Shown one piece after another: positions 1 through 9,334 of a stretch of DNA of 64,000 nucleotides; the first letter of the stretch is position 1, and each line of letters begins with the position of its first letter. The notes under the pieces are model-generated. The model was not told the DNA's origin, did no database searches, and saw nothing but the letters and a program-made list of their open reading frames with translations. Where the stretch lies: positions 2,914,001 to 2,978,000 of the forward strand of contig NZ_CP146373.1 in NCBI RefSeq assembly GCF_037055325.1, read 5' to 3'. The translations under genes were made by a program, and so were the position numbers. Source of the DNA: Arachnia propionica. GTDB lineage: Bacteria > Actinomycetota > Actinomycetes > Propionibacteriales > Propionibacteriaceae.

Positions 1-1
1 A

Positions 2-1273
2 ATTGCGCTGGCGCTGTCTGCCTATGATTTCGATCTGTCCGTGCTCGACATCTTTCTGCCGCTGGGGCTGGGAGGTCGAGTTGTTCTCCTGGAGGAGAAG
101 CAGGCGCTGGACGCATTGATATGGGCCGAGCTGATCGAGCAATTCCAGGCCGACCTGCTCAACTGCGCACCCGGGCTCGTGGGTATGCTGCATGAAGCAG
201 CCAAACCGGAACAGCTGGCCTCCTTGCGGCTGCTGCTTACGGGTGGAGATCGTATACCCCCAGCATTGGCTCACGCAATGCGTCACAAGGTTCCCGGGCT
301 GACCTTCGTCGGTTTGGGCGGAGCAACCGAGGCTGCAATTCACTCAACAACGTTCGTAGTCGATGATTCGTTGCCCAGTGACGCGACGGCGGTACCCTAC
401 GGCACCCCTCTGAATAACGTCGCAATGCGAGTGGTCAACAAGAACGGACTCGATGCCCCGGACTTCGTCGCGGGAGAACTCTGGATCGGTGGAAACTCCC
501 TGGCGCGGGGATACCGGGGAGATTCAAGGCGCACCGCAGAGCGTTTCGTCACCGTCGCCGACAAACGCTGGTACCGCACGGGTGATCTCGCCCGTTACCG
601 CAGTGACGGGATTGTGGAGATCCTGGGACGCATCGACAACCAGGTCAAGGTCCGCGGTTTCCGCGTGGAACCGGGCGAGGTGGAAGCCGCGCTTGAGTCA
701 CTGGACGCAGTGGAGGCGGCTGTAGTCGTGGCACACAACGAACGCCTGCTGGCCGCGGTACAGTCAACTCCCACGGCTTCAGAGACCTTCTCAGGTCAAC
801 ACATCAAGGAGAGTCTAGCCGCCCTTCTGCCTCCACACATGATTCCAGCAGCCATCATTGACGTGGCAAAGATACCGATCACAAACAATGGAAAGAAGGA
901 TCGCAAACATACGTCACAGCTGATCAAGAAATCCTTGGCGAAGACAGTCAATTCGTCGCCAGCCGAGGTTGACGAACCCCGCGACGCTCTTGAGGCAGCA
1001 CTTAGTTATCTGCTGGGGCAGGTCCTGGGTATTGAAATCAGTTCGGTGACCGCCGACTTCTTCGATCTGGGTGGTGACTCCATCCTGGCCACTAGCTACA
1101 CCGCTCGGGTACGGGAATTCCTGGATGCCGAAACAATGACGGTGGCCGACGTCCTGGAGCATCGCTCTATACGACAGTTGGCTGACCGTTTGAACCACAT
1201 ACATCCCCAAGCTAAAGATCTACAGGCCACTGCCAAGCTTCTGCTCGAGGTGGCCTCGGTGGAGGTACCATGA
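2..1273 (+). CDS. Siderophore NRPS, C-terminal part (adenylation-PCP), truncated by window start
   Basis: The frame is open from base 2 (I-A-L-A-L-S-A-Y-D-F-D-L-S), so this is the 3' part of a larger gene. It begins inside an adenylation domain at core A4. A7 (YRTGDLARYRSDG), A8 (GRIDNQVKVRGFRVEPGE) and A10 (TNNGKKDRK) follow, and the protein ends with a carrier domain whose phosphopantetheine Ser lies in DLGGDSILAT near 1078. The stretch GLGGATEAAIHS replaces the usual YGPTE and resembles A domains of thiazoline/oxazoline-forming siderophore NRPSs such as MbtB, PchE and HMWP2. By-eye alignment gives specificity positions D-L-L-N-L-G-L-I-H, closest to known Cys-activating codes (inference). 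It would activate the residue joined to the aryl cap. Its stop overlaps the next start by 4 nt. Any cyclisation or aryl-carrier domain would lie upstream of the window. Confidence 0.9.
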   Translation: MALALSAYDFDLSVLDIFLPLGLGGRVVLLEEKQALDALIWAELIEQFQADLLNCAPGLVGMLHEAAKPEQLASLRLLLTGGDRIPPALAHAMRHKVPGLTFVGLGGATEAAIHSTTFVVDDSLPSDATAVPYGTPLNNVAMRVVNKNGLDAPDFVAGELWIGGNSLARGYRGDSRRTAERFVTVADKRWYRTGDLARYRSDGIVEILGRIDNQVKVRGFRVEPGEVEAALESLDAVEAAVVVAHNERLLAAVQSTPTASETFSGQHIKESLAALLPPHMIPAAIIDVAKIPITNNGKKDRKHTSQLIKKSLAKTVNSSPAEVDEPRDALEAALSYLLGQVLGIEISSVTADFFDLGGDSILATSYTARVREFLDAETMTVADVLEHRSIRQLADRLNHIHPQAKDLQATAKLLLEVASVEVP

Positions 1274-4200
1274 GATCGCTCGATGAGGTGCGGACCCTGC
1301 TTTCTCAACGGCGAAAAGGCACTACGTCCAGTGCAGCCGACAGCATCCCGGGTCCGCGAGCAATGCACCCACGGCTGAGTTCTGCGCAGCAGGGAATCTG
1401 GCTCCAGCAACAACTCGACCCGGACAGCAGTGTTTACAATCTGTGCTTGAGAATGACCCTGAAAACTGCAGAAGGAGCTGCCCCTGTAAATCAGGAGCGT
1501 CTCATCGATGCCTTTCGCAAACTTGTGCGTCGGCATGAGGTTTTGCGCACAACGTATCACAGCGGTCCGGACGGTGAACCGTGGCAACAGGTGCACGATG
1601 AGCTTGCCCCGGTTGTGCGTCTGCATGCCCCCGGATCTGACCTGATCGAGATCACACGTAGTGCAGCCATCCGTCCATTCGACCTGGCCGTAGACAGCCC
1701 AATTCGACTGGATCTGATGCGTGTGGACCCAAACACGCTTGTGATCATCATGACCTTGCAACACATCATCTGGGATGGCATGACGATGTCTGTTCTGGCG
1801 CGAGATTTGGCTGCGGCCTATACCAGCGGCGAGGAGCTTCCAGAGTTGACCTGGCACGTCGCGGACTTTGCTGCTCAAGAAGCTTCCAGACCCCAGGAGG
1901 CCGAGCGCGTCTATTGGGCGGAAGTGTTTGCTGACGGTATACCCCAACTCACCCTCCCGACGGTCGATGACGCAACCGAAGCAGCAGCCCGCCGTGATCA
2001 TCGGCTCAGTCACGCCGCAGACACGAATCTGCGTCGTCTGGCACGAGACTTGCAGACAAGTCCTTTTGCCGTGTTCATCTCCGCCTACCACCTCGCCCTG
2101 CGGCTCGTCTCAGGGCAGTCGCAGACCGTGATAGGTACAACAGTCGCCAATCGCGAGCAACCAGGGCAGGAGCTGCTCTTCGGGAATTTCAGCAACCAGC
2201 TCCCGTTGCTCATCGACAGTTCCCCTCTTTCCCAAGCAAGTTTCGGCGATCTGGTGGCGAAAACCACGCATGTAATCTCGGGAGCACTCCGCCACAAATT
2301 GCTGCCAACCGACACGATCTCCAAGGCTGCTGGACTCAACAGATCCGACGGCGACGACCTCTTCCGCACCATGGTGCTCTTCCTCACCCAGGACATCGCC
2401 GGTCCCCAGCTGCCGGACACAGCTTGCACATGGGAGCTGATCGACAACGAGGCAGCTATCTACCCACTGACGCTGGAAGCCTTCCACCACCCAGATCGCA
2501 CTGAGGTGCAGTTCACCCATCAGCGAGGGCTCTCCGCAGAGTTGGTGGACACCATCTCGGATCTCCTGGACACCGTGCTGGCGTCTGCAACCCCACAATG
2601 TCCTGTGGAGGACCTGTTGCGGCCAGGATCTGCAGACCAGAGATTTCTGGCTACCCATGCAAAGGGACCGCGCCGCGCGATCGAACCGACGACTGTCGAC
2701 GCGATGTTGCGCGCGGCGGCTGCACAGGAAGGACAACGCCTTGCCGTGGTGGTTTGCGATTCGAACGGCAAGGAACATGTCTCATGGACCCATGCCCAGT
2801 TCGATGCAGAAACGAATCAGCTTACACGAGAGCTGCTGGCCCAAGGGGTGGCCACCGGCGACCGGGTCCTGGTGGTAACTGGCAGGGTCGCGCAGCTACC
2901 TTTAGCTCTGGCTGCTGTTCTACGAGCCGGAGCCTGCTACGTTCCAGTGGATCCAAAGTTTCCCCTGCGCCGCATCCGCGCGATCGTCGATGACGCCAGC
3001 CCCTCCTTGGTCCTGCTCGCCGGAGAAGCACCACGCGACCCGGCCTGCTACGGGTCTACTCCCTTGTTGGACCTGGATTCCTCCGTCGTCTCCTCGCGAG
3101 TGAGCAATCGCAGCAGCAACACCGTGACCTCGGACGAACTGACACGTCCGCTGACCGGCGAGGATGGTTGCTACTTGATTTATACCTCGGGTTCAACCGG
3201 GCGGCCGAAAGGAGTCCTGAACCATCACCTAGGCGTGGCGAACCATCTCCAATGGTATGGAAAGACATTCCTTGAGGACCATCCCGCACGCGTACTCCAG
3301 AAAGCACCTGTAACCTTTGACGTGGGACTCGCAGAGCTGCTCAACCCCCTGTCCAACGCAGGCACCGTGGTGCTACCTCCTTCCCAGTGGTGGGAGGGAG
3401 ACGTGGCAGCTCTGGTGCAAATGATCGCTGAACAACAGGTACAGGTTCTCTCCTTGGTTCCCAGTTATTTGCGGGTCATCCTGGACACCGTCGAAGATCC
3501 GTCTCGGATGCGATGCCTTGAACGGCTGCTGCTGGGAGGAGAAGCGGTACCTGGAAACCTGGCGCTTCAGGCACGTGAGCTGCTGGGCTGCCGTGTCTAC
3601 AGCCTCTACGGCCCCACGGAAGCAGCCATGGACGTCACGTGCGTCGAATTTACCCCGGAACTGATTGTGGGCGCCGGAGAAAACCTGATCGGCCGCCCAG
3701 AGAACAACGTCACCGTCCGACTGCTCGATGCGCATGACCACGAGGTACCAGTGGGTGTTCCCGGCGAATTGTGTCTGATCGGCGTACAGGTGGCTGACGG
3801 CTACCGCAATCTACCTGAAGAGACTGCAGCTGCTTTCGGTGTGAGCCCATTTGAGGAGGATGGTGGCGTACGTATGTACCGCACGGGTGACATCGCGTCC
3901 TGGCGACGCGACGGACAGCTCGTGTTCCATGGTCGTTCCGGGGAACAGGTCAAAGTACGCGGCAATCGGGTGGAACTCGGTGAGGTCGAGGCGGCGCTCC
4001 TAGAGGTTCCAGGAGTGAAACAGGCAGCAGCTCGCGTGTGGCGGGATCGGCTCGTCGGATACGTGGTGCCCTCCCCCGGGGTCCATGTGGGAATCGACGA
4101 CGTACGAGAGACCACAAGCCTTAAGGTGCCGGCCTACATGGTGGTTGAGATCATCGTCGAATTGTCGGCACTGCCGCTGAACCGGCACGGCAAGCTTGAC

Positions 4201-7200
4201 CGTGGGGCACTTCCAGAACCAGAGGTATCGGTCAGCACGAACGGTGAACTGCACGGCGTAGAGTTGCACGTCGCTGAAGTCCTGGCACAGGCTCTCGGCC
4301 TAGACGATCTTCCCAGCAGAGAAAACAGTCTGTTCTCTCTGGGCGGCGACTCAATCGCGGCTATCCGCGTGGTTGCCGGACTCCGACGTCTGGGCCTGGA
4401 AGTGAGCGCCCGCGACGTGCTGGGTGCGCAAGATGTAACAGAACTGGCCGCCCGATGCCGGTATTCCAGCAGCTTCCAAGAGTTGGAAACATCAGGACCA
4501 CCCCGAGCGCCACTGCCACCGCTGGCGGCTCAACTAGTGTCAACCAGCCCGCAGGGCGGAGGCTTGGCGCAGTTCACGATGCTCGCAGTGGCACCAACAA
4601 CAACCATTCCAGAGCTGGTGGAAAGACTGGACCAGCTAGTACACAATCACCCGATCCTGGGAGCACGGCTCACATCAGAAGGATGGCTGGAGCTACCCGA
4701 GGACTTCACCAACACATACACACTGGAGCTAAACGAAGAAGTCTGTATCACACATCAGGACTCGTTAACCGAAGTGGCTCAAATGATGGCCCGGCAACTC
4801 GACCCGGTCGAGGGTCACATGCTGGTCGCTGGCCTGTTTGGCACCGGGAAGCAGCGATGCATAGTCATGATGATCAGCCATCTCGTCGTCGATGCTGTCA
4901 GCTGGAGGGTACTGATGCAGGAAATCGCCAACCCTGCCCACGGTACTCCCGAGAACGGATTTCTGAGGTGGGCCGCGCTACTCGGCGAGGACAGTGAACA
5001 TAACGAAGACGACCATCGCTGGATGCAAATTTCTCGGCAAGCGGCCGGCACCATTGCGCTGGATCCCGGACTGGATATCGAGAGAACTGCTTCAACACAC
5101 AGATGTGTCCTAGATTCTGAGACATCCACCGAACTCATCTATGCTGCCCAAAAACTGGGCTGCGATTTACTCGACCTGCAACTGGCTGCAGCGGTTAGAG
5201 CCCTGCACCTCGTCCTGCCCGGCGCCGGAAACGGAATTACCCTGGAGGGGCATGGGCGGGACAACCCCGCGGCGCTGACAGCGCGTGTAGAGAACGCGGT
5301 GGGATGGTTCACTGCGGCTTACCCCTTGGCAGTGGCACCCACCGAAACCCCACTGTCGACACTGTGGAACATTCGCGCAGCACGACGTGGCTTGCCCGTC
5401 GACACCGCCCGCCCGATGCTGCTCCGGGAGAAGAACCACATCATCGCCCCGGAACTATGCGTCAACTATCTGGGAGTTTTCAGGGAAGAAATTACGGAGG
5501 CGTCAGCCACAGCCTGGCATCCGCTGCCCAGCGTACCCGCAGTCAGCGGATGGGCGAGTGCGGATACCCCACTCTCGTCGGTACTGGACCTCACCACGGA
5601 GATGTCCCAACTATCGGTTGGCCACGTCCTGCACGCCACGCTGCGTGCAGCGGGTCGGCACGTGAGCACGGATCAGGCGAAGCAGTTCCTGACTCTATGG
5701 CATCGGGAACTGGCCGCGCTAATAGCCGTTTCCCATAAGGATCCCGGCCGTTGCCCCGCAGATTTCGTGGCTGTCGACATTACCGAGACCGATGTACAGG
5801 TATGGAACAACACCTTGGGATCCCGGGTGTGTGAGGTGCTGCCGCTGACCGCGCTCCAGGAGTCCTTGACGTTGTCCTCTCTGGCAACCGGTGGCGCCGA
5901 CGGCTATCTCGTCCAGTCCGTACTGGAATTGAATGATGCAGCCCGACTTCTCGATACCGGGAAGCTAGCCACGGCCGGCAGCATCGTGGTCAATCATCAC
6001 CCCAGCCTAGGCATTACGCCCCTGACCACGCTTTCAGGCAAACCAGTGGGTGTGGTCACGCCCGGGCTGCGGGTGCCCGCGGTGGAGGTGGACTTGCGCG
6101 AATCCGAGGTGGCAGCGTGGCTGACACAGGACGCTTCCACGGCATTCAACTTCACTCGTCCGCCGTTGTTGCGTCTGGCGCTGTTACGCACTGAGGACAG
6201 GAGCCGCCTAGTGATCACCTGCCATCATCTGATCACCGATGGCTGGACCGGACAGTTGCTGATGCTGGAGTTGGCACGTGTCCTGGGCGCGCTCCTCAGA
6301 GGTGACGAACCAGAAGCTGACGTACACATCACAGGAGACCCGAGAACCTTCGGTAAAGCAGCAGCCCTGATCTCCACGCAACAGGAACAGACCAAACAGA
6401 TCTGGAGGGGCGTACTGGAGAAAGTGCAGCCGGTTGTCCTGGCGGGTCGTCACGAAACACAACAGGAACCACGGCTCTTGACCACCGAGTTGTCTACCAG
6501 AAGTGTCGAACGGTTAAGCAAGTTTGCAGCACGCACATCCGCGTCACTCAATTTGGTCTGCCAACTGGCCTGGGCTAGCGTCCTGTGCAACATCACGGGC
6601 AACGACTCGGTGGTCTTCGGTGAGGTGGTTTCAGGTCGCACGCTGGAGGTTCCCGGGATTGAAGACTCCATCGGCTGTTACGCCAACACCATACCGGCAC
6701 CGGTGACTCTCACAGCGCACAGTACGTGGCGCGAGGCCCTGACCAATTTGGTGGCGCTACGGCGGCACGTGATCGGCTGGGAGCATCTGCCCCTGGTGGA
6801 CGCTCACCGCTTAGCCGGAGTCCGGAAGTTGTTCGACACCCTTTACGTGTTCCAGTCCTATCCTGCGCAGCATCGTGAGCTCGTGAAGACGTTGCATGCC
6901 GCTGGACTACCGCTGCTGGGAGTTCATCCTGGCGGAAGCACCGATGCCAGCGCGGTTCTCATGGTCTTTCCCCCTGGTTCCGTGGGAAGTAATAACACGC
7001 TGCGCTTCTCGCTGCACACGGCCCCGGATGTGTTGGATGAAGAACAGAGCCACATCGTGCTCAACATCTTCACCGGCGCCTTGGATGCCATGGCCACTGA
7101 CCCTGATCGAAACATTGAAGAGTGCGAACTGGTAAGCGACTTCGACCAATTTGCACTGGACACGCTGCGCCCAAATATAACAAGCGAAGGTATTACATGA
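1270..7200 (+). CDS. Siderophore NRPS, C-A-PCP-E-C (1976 aa)
   Basis: Multidomain peptide synthetase starting in an ATGA overlap with the preceding NRPS. By eye: condensation domain at about residues 40-450, with QHIIWDG near 164 (first His of HHxxxDG is Gln, catalytic second His kept); adenylation domain about 470-975 with IYTSGSTGRPKG near 640, LYGPTEA and YRTGDIASWRRDG; carrier domain with SLGGDSIAA, Ser near 1028; epimerisation domain about 1075-1480 with SHLVVDAVSWRVL near 1205, LEGHGRD and NYLGVF; and a terminal condensation domain about 1520-1960 with intact CHHLITDGW near 1655. No carrier or thioesterase follows the last C domain. Specificity positions read D-V-A-S-L-G-L-M-D, which I do not recognise. 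In a mycobactin-like pathway this would install an (acyl/hydroxy)lysine-type residue, but that is inference. Confidence 0.93.
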   Translation: MRSLDEVRTLLSQRRKGTTSSAADSIPGPRAMHPRLSSAQQGIWLQQQLDPDSSVYNLCLRMTLKTAEGAAPVNQERLIDAFRKLVRRHEVLRTTYHSGPDGEPWQQVHDELAPVVRLHAPGSDLIEITRSAAIRPFDLAVDSPIRLDLMRVDPNTLVIIMTLQHIIWDGMTMSVLARDLAAAYTSGEELPELTWHVADFAAQEASRPQEAERVYWAEVFADGIPQLTLPTVDDATEAAARRDHRLSHAADTNLRRLARDLQTSPFAVFISAYHLALRLVSGQSQTVIGTTVANREQPGQELLFGNFSNQLPLLIDSSPLSQASFGDLVAKTTHVISGALRHKLLPTDTISKAAGLNRSDGDDLFRTMVLFLTQDIAGPQLPDTACTWELIDNEAAIYPLTLEAFHHPDRTEVQFTHQRGLSAELVDTISDLLDTVLASATPQCPVEDLLRPGSADQRFLATHAKGPRRAIEPTTVDAMLRAAAAQEGQRLAVVVCDSNGKEHVSWTHAQFDAETNQLTRELLAQGVATGDRVLVVTGRVAQLPLALAAVLRAGACYVPVDPKFPLRRIRAIVDDASPSLVLLAGEAPRDPACYGSTPLLDLDSSVVSSRVSNRSSNTVTSDELTRPLTGEDGCYLIYTSGSTGRPKGVLNHHLGVANHLQWYGKTFLEDHPARVLQKAPVTFDVGLAELLNPLSNAGTVVLPPSQWWEGDVAALVQMIAEQQVQVLSLVPSYLRVILDTVEDPSRMRCLERLLLGGEAVPGNLALQARELLGCRVYSLYGPTEAAMDVTCVEFTPELIVGAGENLIGRPENNVTVRLLDAHDHEVPVGVPGELCLIGVQVADGYRNLPEETAAAFGVSPFEEDGGVRMYRTGDIASWRRDGQLVFHGRSGEQVKVRGNRVELGEVEAALLEVPGVKQAAARVWRDRLVGYVVPSPGVHVGIDDVRETTSLKVPAYMVVEIIVELSALPLNRHGKLDRGALPEPEVSVSTNGELHGVELHVAEVLAQALGLDDLPSRENSLFSLGGDSIAAIRVVAGLRRLGLEVSARDVLGAQDVTELAARCRYSSSFQELETSGPPRAPLPPLAAQLVSTSPQGGGLAQFTMLAVAPTTTIPELVERLDQLVHNHPILGARLTSEGWLELPEDFTNTYTLELNEEVCITHQDSLTEVAQMMARQLDPVEGHMLVAGLFGTGKQRCIVMMISHLVVDAVSWRVLMQEIANPAHGTPENGFLRWAALLGEDSEHNEDDHRWMQISRQAAGTIALDPGLDIERTASTHRCVLDSETSTELIYAAQKLGCDLLDLQLAAAVRALHLVLPGAGNGITLEGHGRDNPAALTARVENAVGWFTAAYPLAVAPTETPLSTLWNIRAARRGLPVDTARPMLLREKNHIIAPELCVNYLGVFREEITEASATAWHPLPSVPAVSGWASADTPLSSVLDLTTEMSQLSVGHVLHATLRAAGRHVSTDQAKQFLTLWHRELAALIAVSHKDPGRCPADFVAVDITETDVQVWNNTLGSRVCEVLPLTALQESLTLSSLATGGADGYLVQSVLELNDAARLLDTGKLATAGSIVVNHHPSLGITPLTTLSGKPVGVVTPGLRVPAVEVDLRESEVAAWLTQDASTAFNFTRPPLLRLALLRTEDRSRLVITCHHLITDGWTGQLLMLELARVLGALLRGDEPEADVHITGDPRTFGKAAALISTQQEQTKQIWRGVLEKVQPVVLAGRHETQQEPRLLTTELSTRSVERLSKFAARTSASLNLVCQLAWASVLCNITGNDSVVFGEVVSGRTLEVPGIEDSIGCYANTIPAPVTLTAHSTWREALTNLVALRRHVIGWEHLPLVDAHRLAGVRKLFDTLYVFQSYPAQHRELVKTLHAAGLPLLGVHPGGSTDASAVLMVFPPGSVGSNNTLRFSLHTAPDVLDEEQSHIVLNIFTGALDAMATDPDRNIEECELVSDFDQFALDTLRPNITSEGIT

Positions 7201-7997
7201 TGAATCCCCCAAGTTCTTGGCTTCGAAGATTCACCCCTGCGACCACGCCCGAGGCGCAGCTACTCCTGTTGTGTCCCCATGCCGGGGCCGGCGCATCTTC
7301 CTATCGTGATCTAGCTTCGGCATTAGTCACCGAATTGGAGACTTTTCCAGCCATTGGAATCAGCCCGGCCGAGATCGTAGTAGCGCACTACCCGGGACGC
7401 CAGGACCGCGCCGCCGACAGTGTCCCCACTACTGTCCTGGGCTATGCAGAAGGGCTGCTTCCCGAGACGGAATCCCTGATTCGACTGAGCGACGCCCCAC
7501 GTCCCATCACCATTTTTGGGCACAGTATGGGCGGCTTGATCGGTTATGAACTGGCTCGTCTACTACAACGACGTGGTTTGCCGGTGCGTTTGCTGGTGGT
7601 CTCGGCCACATATCCACCACAACTCACAAAATCCGCGCCCGCCCATCCTACCGATGACGAAACTTTACTGGAGCACCTAGCGGCTCTGGAAGGCACGAAC
7701 ATCGAGGTCTTAAGGAATCAGGATGTGTTGTCGCTGGTGCTTCCTGCGCTCAAGGCAGACTATGCGGCCTTCGATAGCTACACCGATGGAAATGACGAGA
7801 TTCTGACGGCTCCTGTACTGGCCTTGGGTGGTTGGGACGATCCTGGTGTAAACCCCGCTGTTCTACGAGGCTGGGCTGAAAGAACCACGGGAAAGCTAAA
7901 AGTAGTCATGTTCCCCGGGGACCATTTCTTCATCAAAGACTCGGTGACCACTGTCGCAGGCACCGTCGCGCAAGAAGTGGATGAACAATGCCGGTGA
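7197..7997 (+). CDS. Type II thioesterase
   Basis: Alpha/beta-hydrolase of about 266 aa. Type II thioesterases hydrolyse mis-primed or stalled acyl groups from NRPS/PKS carrier domains. Visible family features are LLCPHAGAGASSYRDL near the N terminus, the nucleophile elbow GHSMGG, the acid-containing GGWDDP segment and the catalytic His in FPGDHFF. The ATG at 7197 sits in an ATGA overlap with the NRPS stop and is preferred over an in-frame start at 7122 inside the NRPS. The 3' end overlaps the ketosynthase start by 10 nt, so it belongs to the biosynthetic operon. A second type II thioesterase lies at the end of the same operon. Confidence 0.93.
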   Translation: MMNPPSSWLRRFTPATTPEAQLLLLCPHAGAGASSYRDLASALVTELETFPAIGISPAEIVVAHYPGRQDRAADSVPTTVLGYAEGLLPETESLIRLSDAPRPITIFGHSMGGLIGYELARLLQRRGLPVRLLVVSATYPPQLTKSAPAHPTDDETLLEHLAALEGTNIEVLRNQDVLSLVLPALKADYAAFDSYTDGNDEILTAPVLALGGWDDPGVNPAVLRGWAERTTGKLKVVMFPGDHFFIKDSVTTVAGTVAQEVDEQCR

Positions 7998-9334
7998 ACA
8001 CGGAGCACCCCACGCTCGTGAGGGCTGTAGAGCCGAATGCGGATCCCGTAGTGATCGTAGGCCTTGGCATAGAGGCTCCCGGAGGCATCGTCGGTCCAGG
8101 GGCTTATTGGGATGCGCTGGAGGCTGGTCGTTCTCTACTCGAGCCTCTACCGCGGGACCGTGGCTGGGATCTGGACTTGGTCTTCAGTCTTCCCGAGCGC
8201 ATGGGGTGGGGACCGGTACCCGATTCTGGCGGTTTCCTGCATGACGCTACTCAGTTCGACGCGCTCTTCTTCGGGGTAACACCACGTGAAGCGCTTGCGA
8301 TGGATGCCCAGCAGCGAGTGGCAATGCGCGTCGCCTGGGCGGCGTTGCAGCAGGCTGGCATCAATCCCTCCTCACTCGTGGGACGTAAACAACGTGCGGG
8401 TGTGTTCATGGGCGCTTCCTTGAACTTCTACGGCCCACCCCTATACCACCCCGACCCAGTACTCACCGGACGCCGTTCCGCAGGTGTACTAACCGCTTCG
8501 GTAGCTGGTCGGATCTCGCACTTGTTGGATCTCCGTGGTCCTTGCATGAGCCTGGATGCAGCGTGCGCCTCTTCTCTGGCTGCTCTTCAGCAAGCGAGCA
8601 ACGCGTTGCTTCTGGGACAGTGCGACTGGGCCTTGGCGGGTGGAGTGTGCGTCACGGCTACCACGGCACCTTATGTGGAATTCTCCCGGCTGCAGGCCCT
8701 CGACCCCACCGGATACTGTCGCCCCTACTCCGCTGAAGCTGCGGGCACCATATGGAGCGAAGGTGCAGTAGTGACAGTGGTGGAACGCCTGAGTCGAGCT
8801 AAAAAGTTCGGGCACCAGGTTCTGGCCGAGGTTTTGTCGATAGGCGTAAATCACAATGGAGCCGGAGCACACCTGAGCGTTCCTTCTCAGGATGCTCAGG
8901 AACAACTCTATCAACAGGTCCTGACAGACGCCGGCGTAAAACCAGAGGAGATCACTCTATTCGAGGGCCACGGAACAGGAACAGCAGCTGGGGATCCACG
9001 AGAACTGCAAGCCATTGCAACCGTGTACGGTCAGGGACGAGAACAAAAACTCGCCTTGGGATCAGTCAAATCAAATCTGGGCCATGCGCAGGCGGCAGCC
9101 GGTTTCCTTGGTTTAACCAAGGCGATCCTCGCGGGCCTTCACAGTATAATCCCACCCAGCCTGCATGCCGATCCACCCAGCACAGCGATTGACTGGGAAA
9201 CTTATCGAATTCATGTTCCGAAGCACAGTTCCCCATGGCATGGGCGTCATCTTGCAGCCGTATCAACATTCGGACTGTCAGGGACAAACGCACACGTCAT
9301 AATCGAAATTCCCCAGCAGGTGGACCATGCCTAA
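7988..9334 (+). CDS. Free-standing beta-ketoacyl synthase (MbtC-like PKS subunit)
   Basis: A single ketosynthase domain of 448 aa. The active-site Cys is in DAACASSLAAL (about residue 193). The two His of the triad are in EGHGTG (about 327) and SNLGHAQAAAG (about 365). It starts with the usual VVIVGLGIEAPGG. Mycobactin synthesis uses a stand-alone KS (MbtC) together with a separate AT-KR-ACP protein (MbtD); the same split, order and sizes are seen here. It would catalyse the decarboxylative Claisen condensation that inserts a two-carbon unit into the siderophore backbone. The stop overlaps the next ATG by 8 nt. Confidence 0.93.
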   Translation: MPVNTEHPTLVRAVEPNADPVVIVGLGIEAPGGIVGPGAYWDALEAGRSLLEPLPRDRGWDLDLVFSLPERMGWGPVPDSGGFLHDATQFDALFFGVTPREALAMDAQQRVAMRVAWAALQQAGINPSSLVGRKQRAGVFMGASLNFYGPPLYHPDPVLTGRRSAGVLTASVAGRISHLLDLRGPCMSLDAACASSLAALQQASNALLLGQCDWALAGGVCVTATTAPYVEFSRLQALDPTGYCRPYSAEAAGTIWSEGAVVTVVERLSRAKKFGHQVLAEVLSIGVNHNGAGAHLSVPSQDAQEQLYQQVLTDAGVKPEEITLFEGHGTGTAAGDPRELQAIATVYGQGREQKLALGSVKSNLGHAQAAAGFLGLTKAILAGLHSIIPPSLHADPPSTAIDWETYRIHVPKHSSPWHGRHLAAVSTFGLSGTNAHVIIEIPQQVDHA

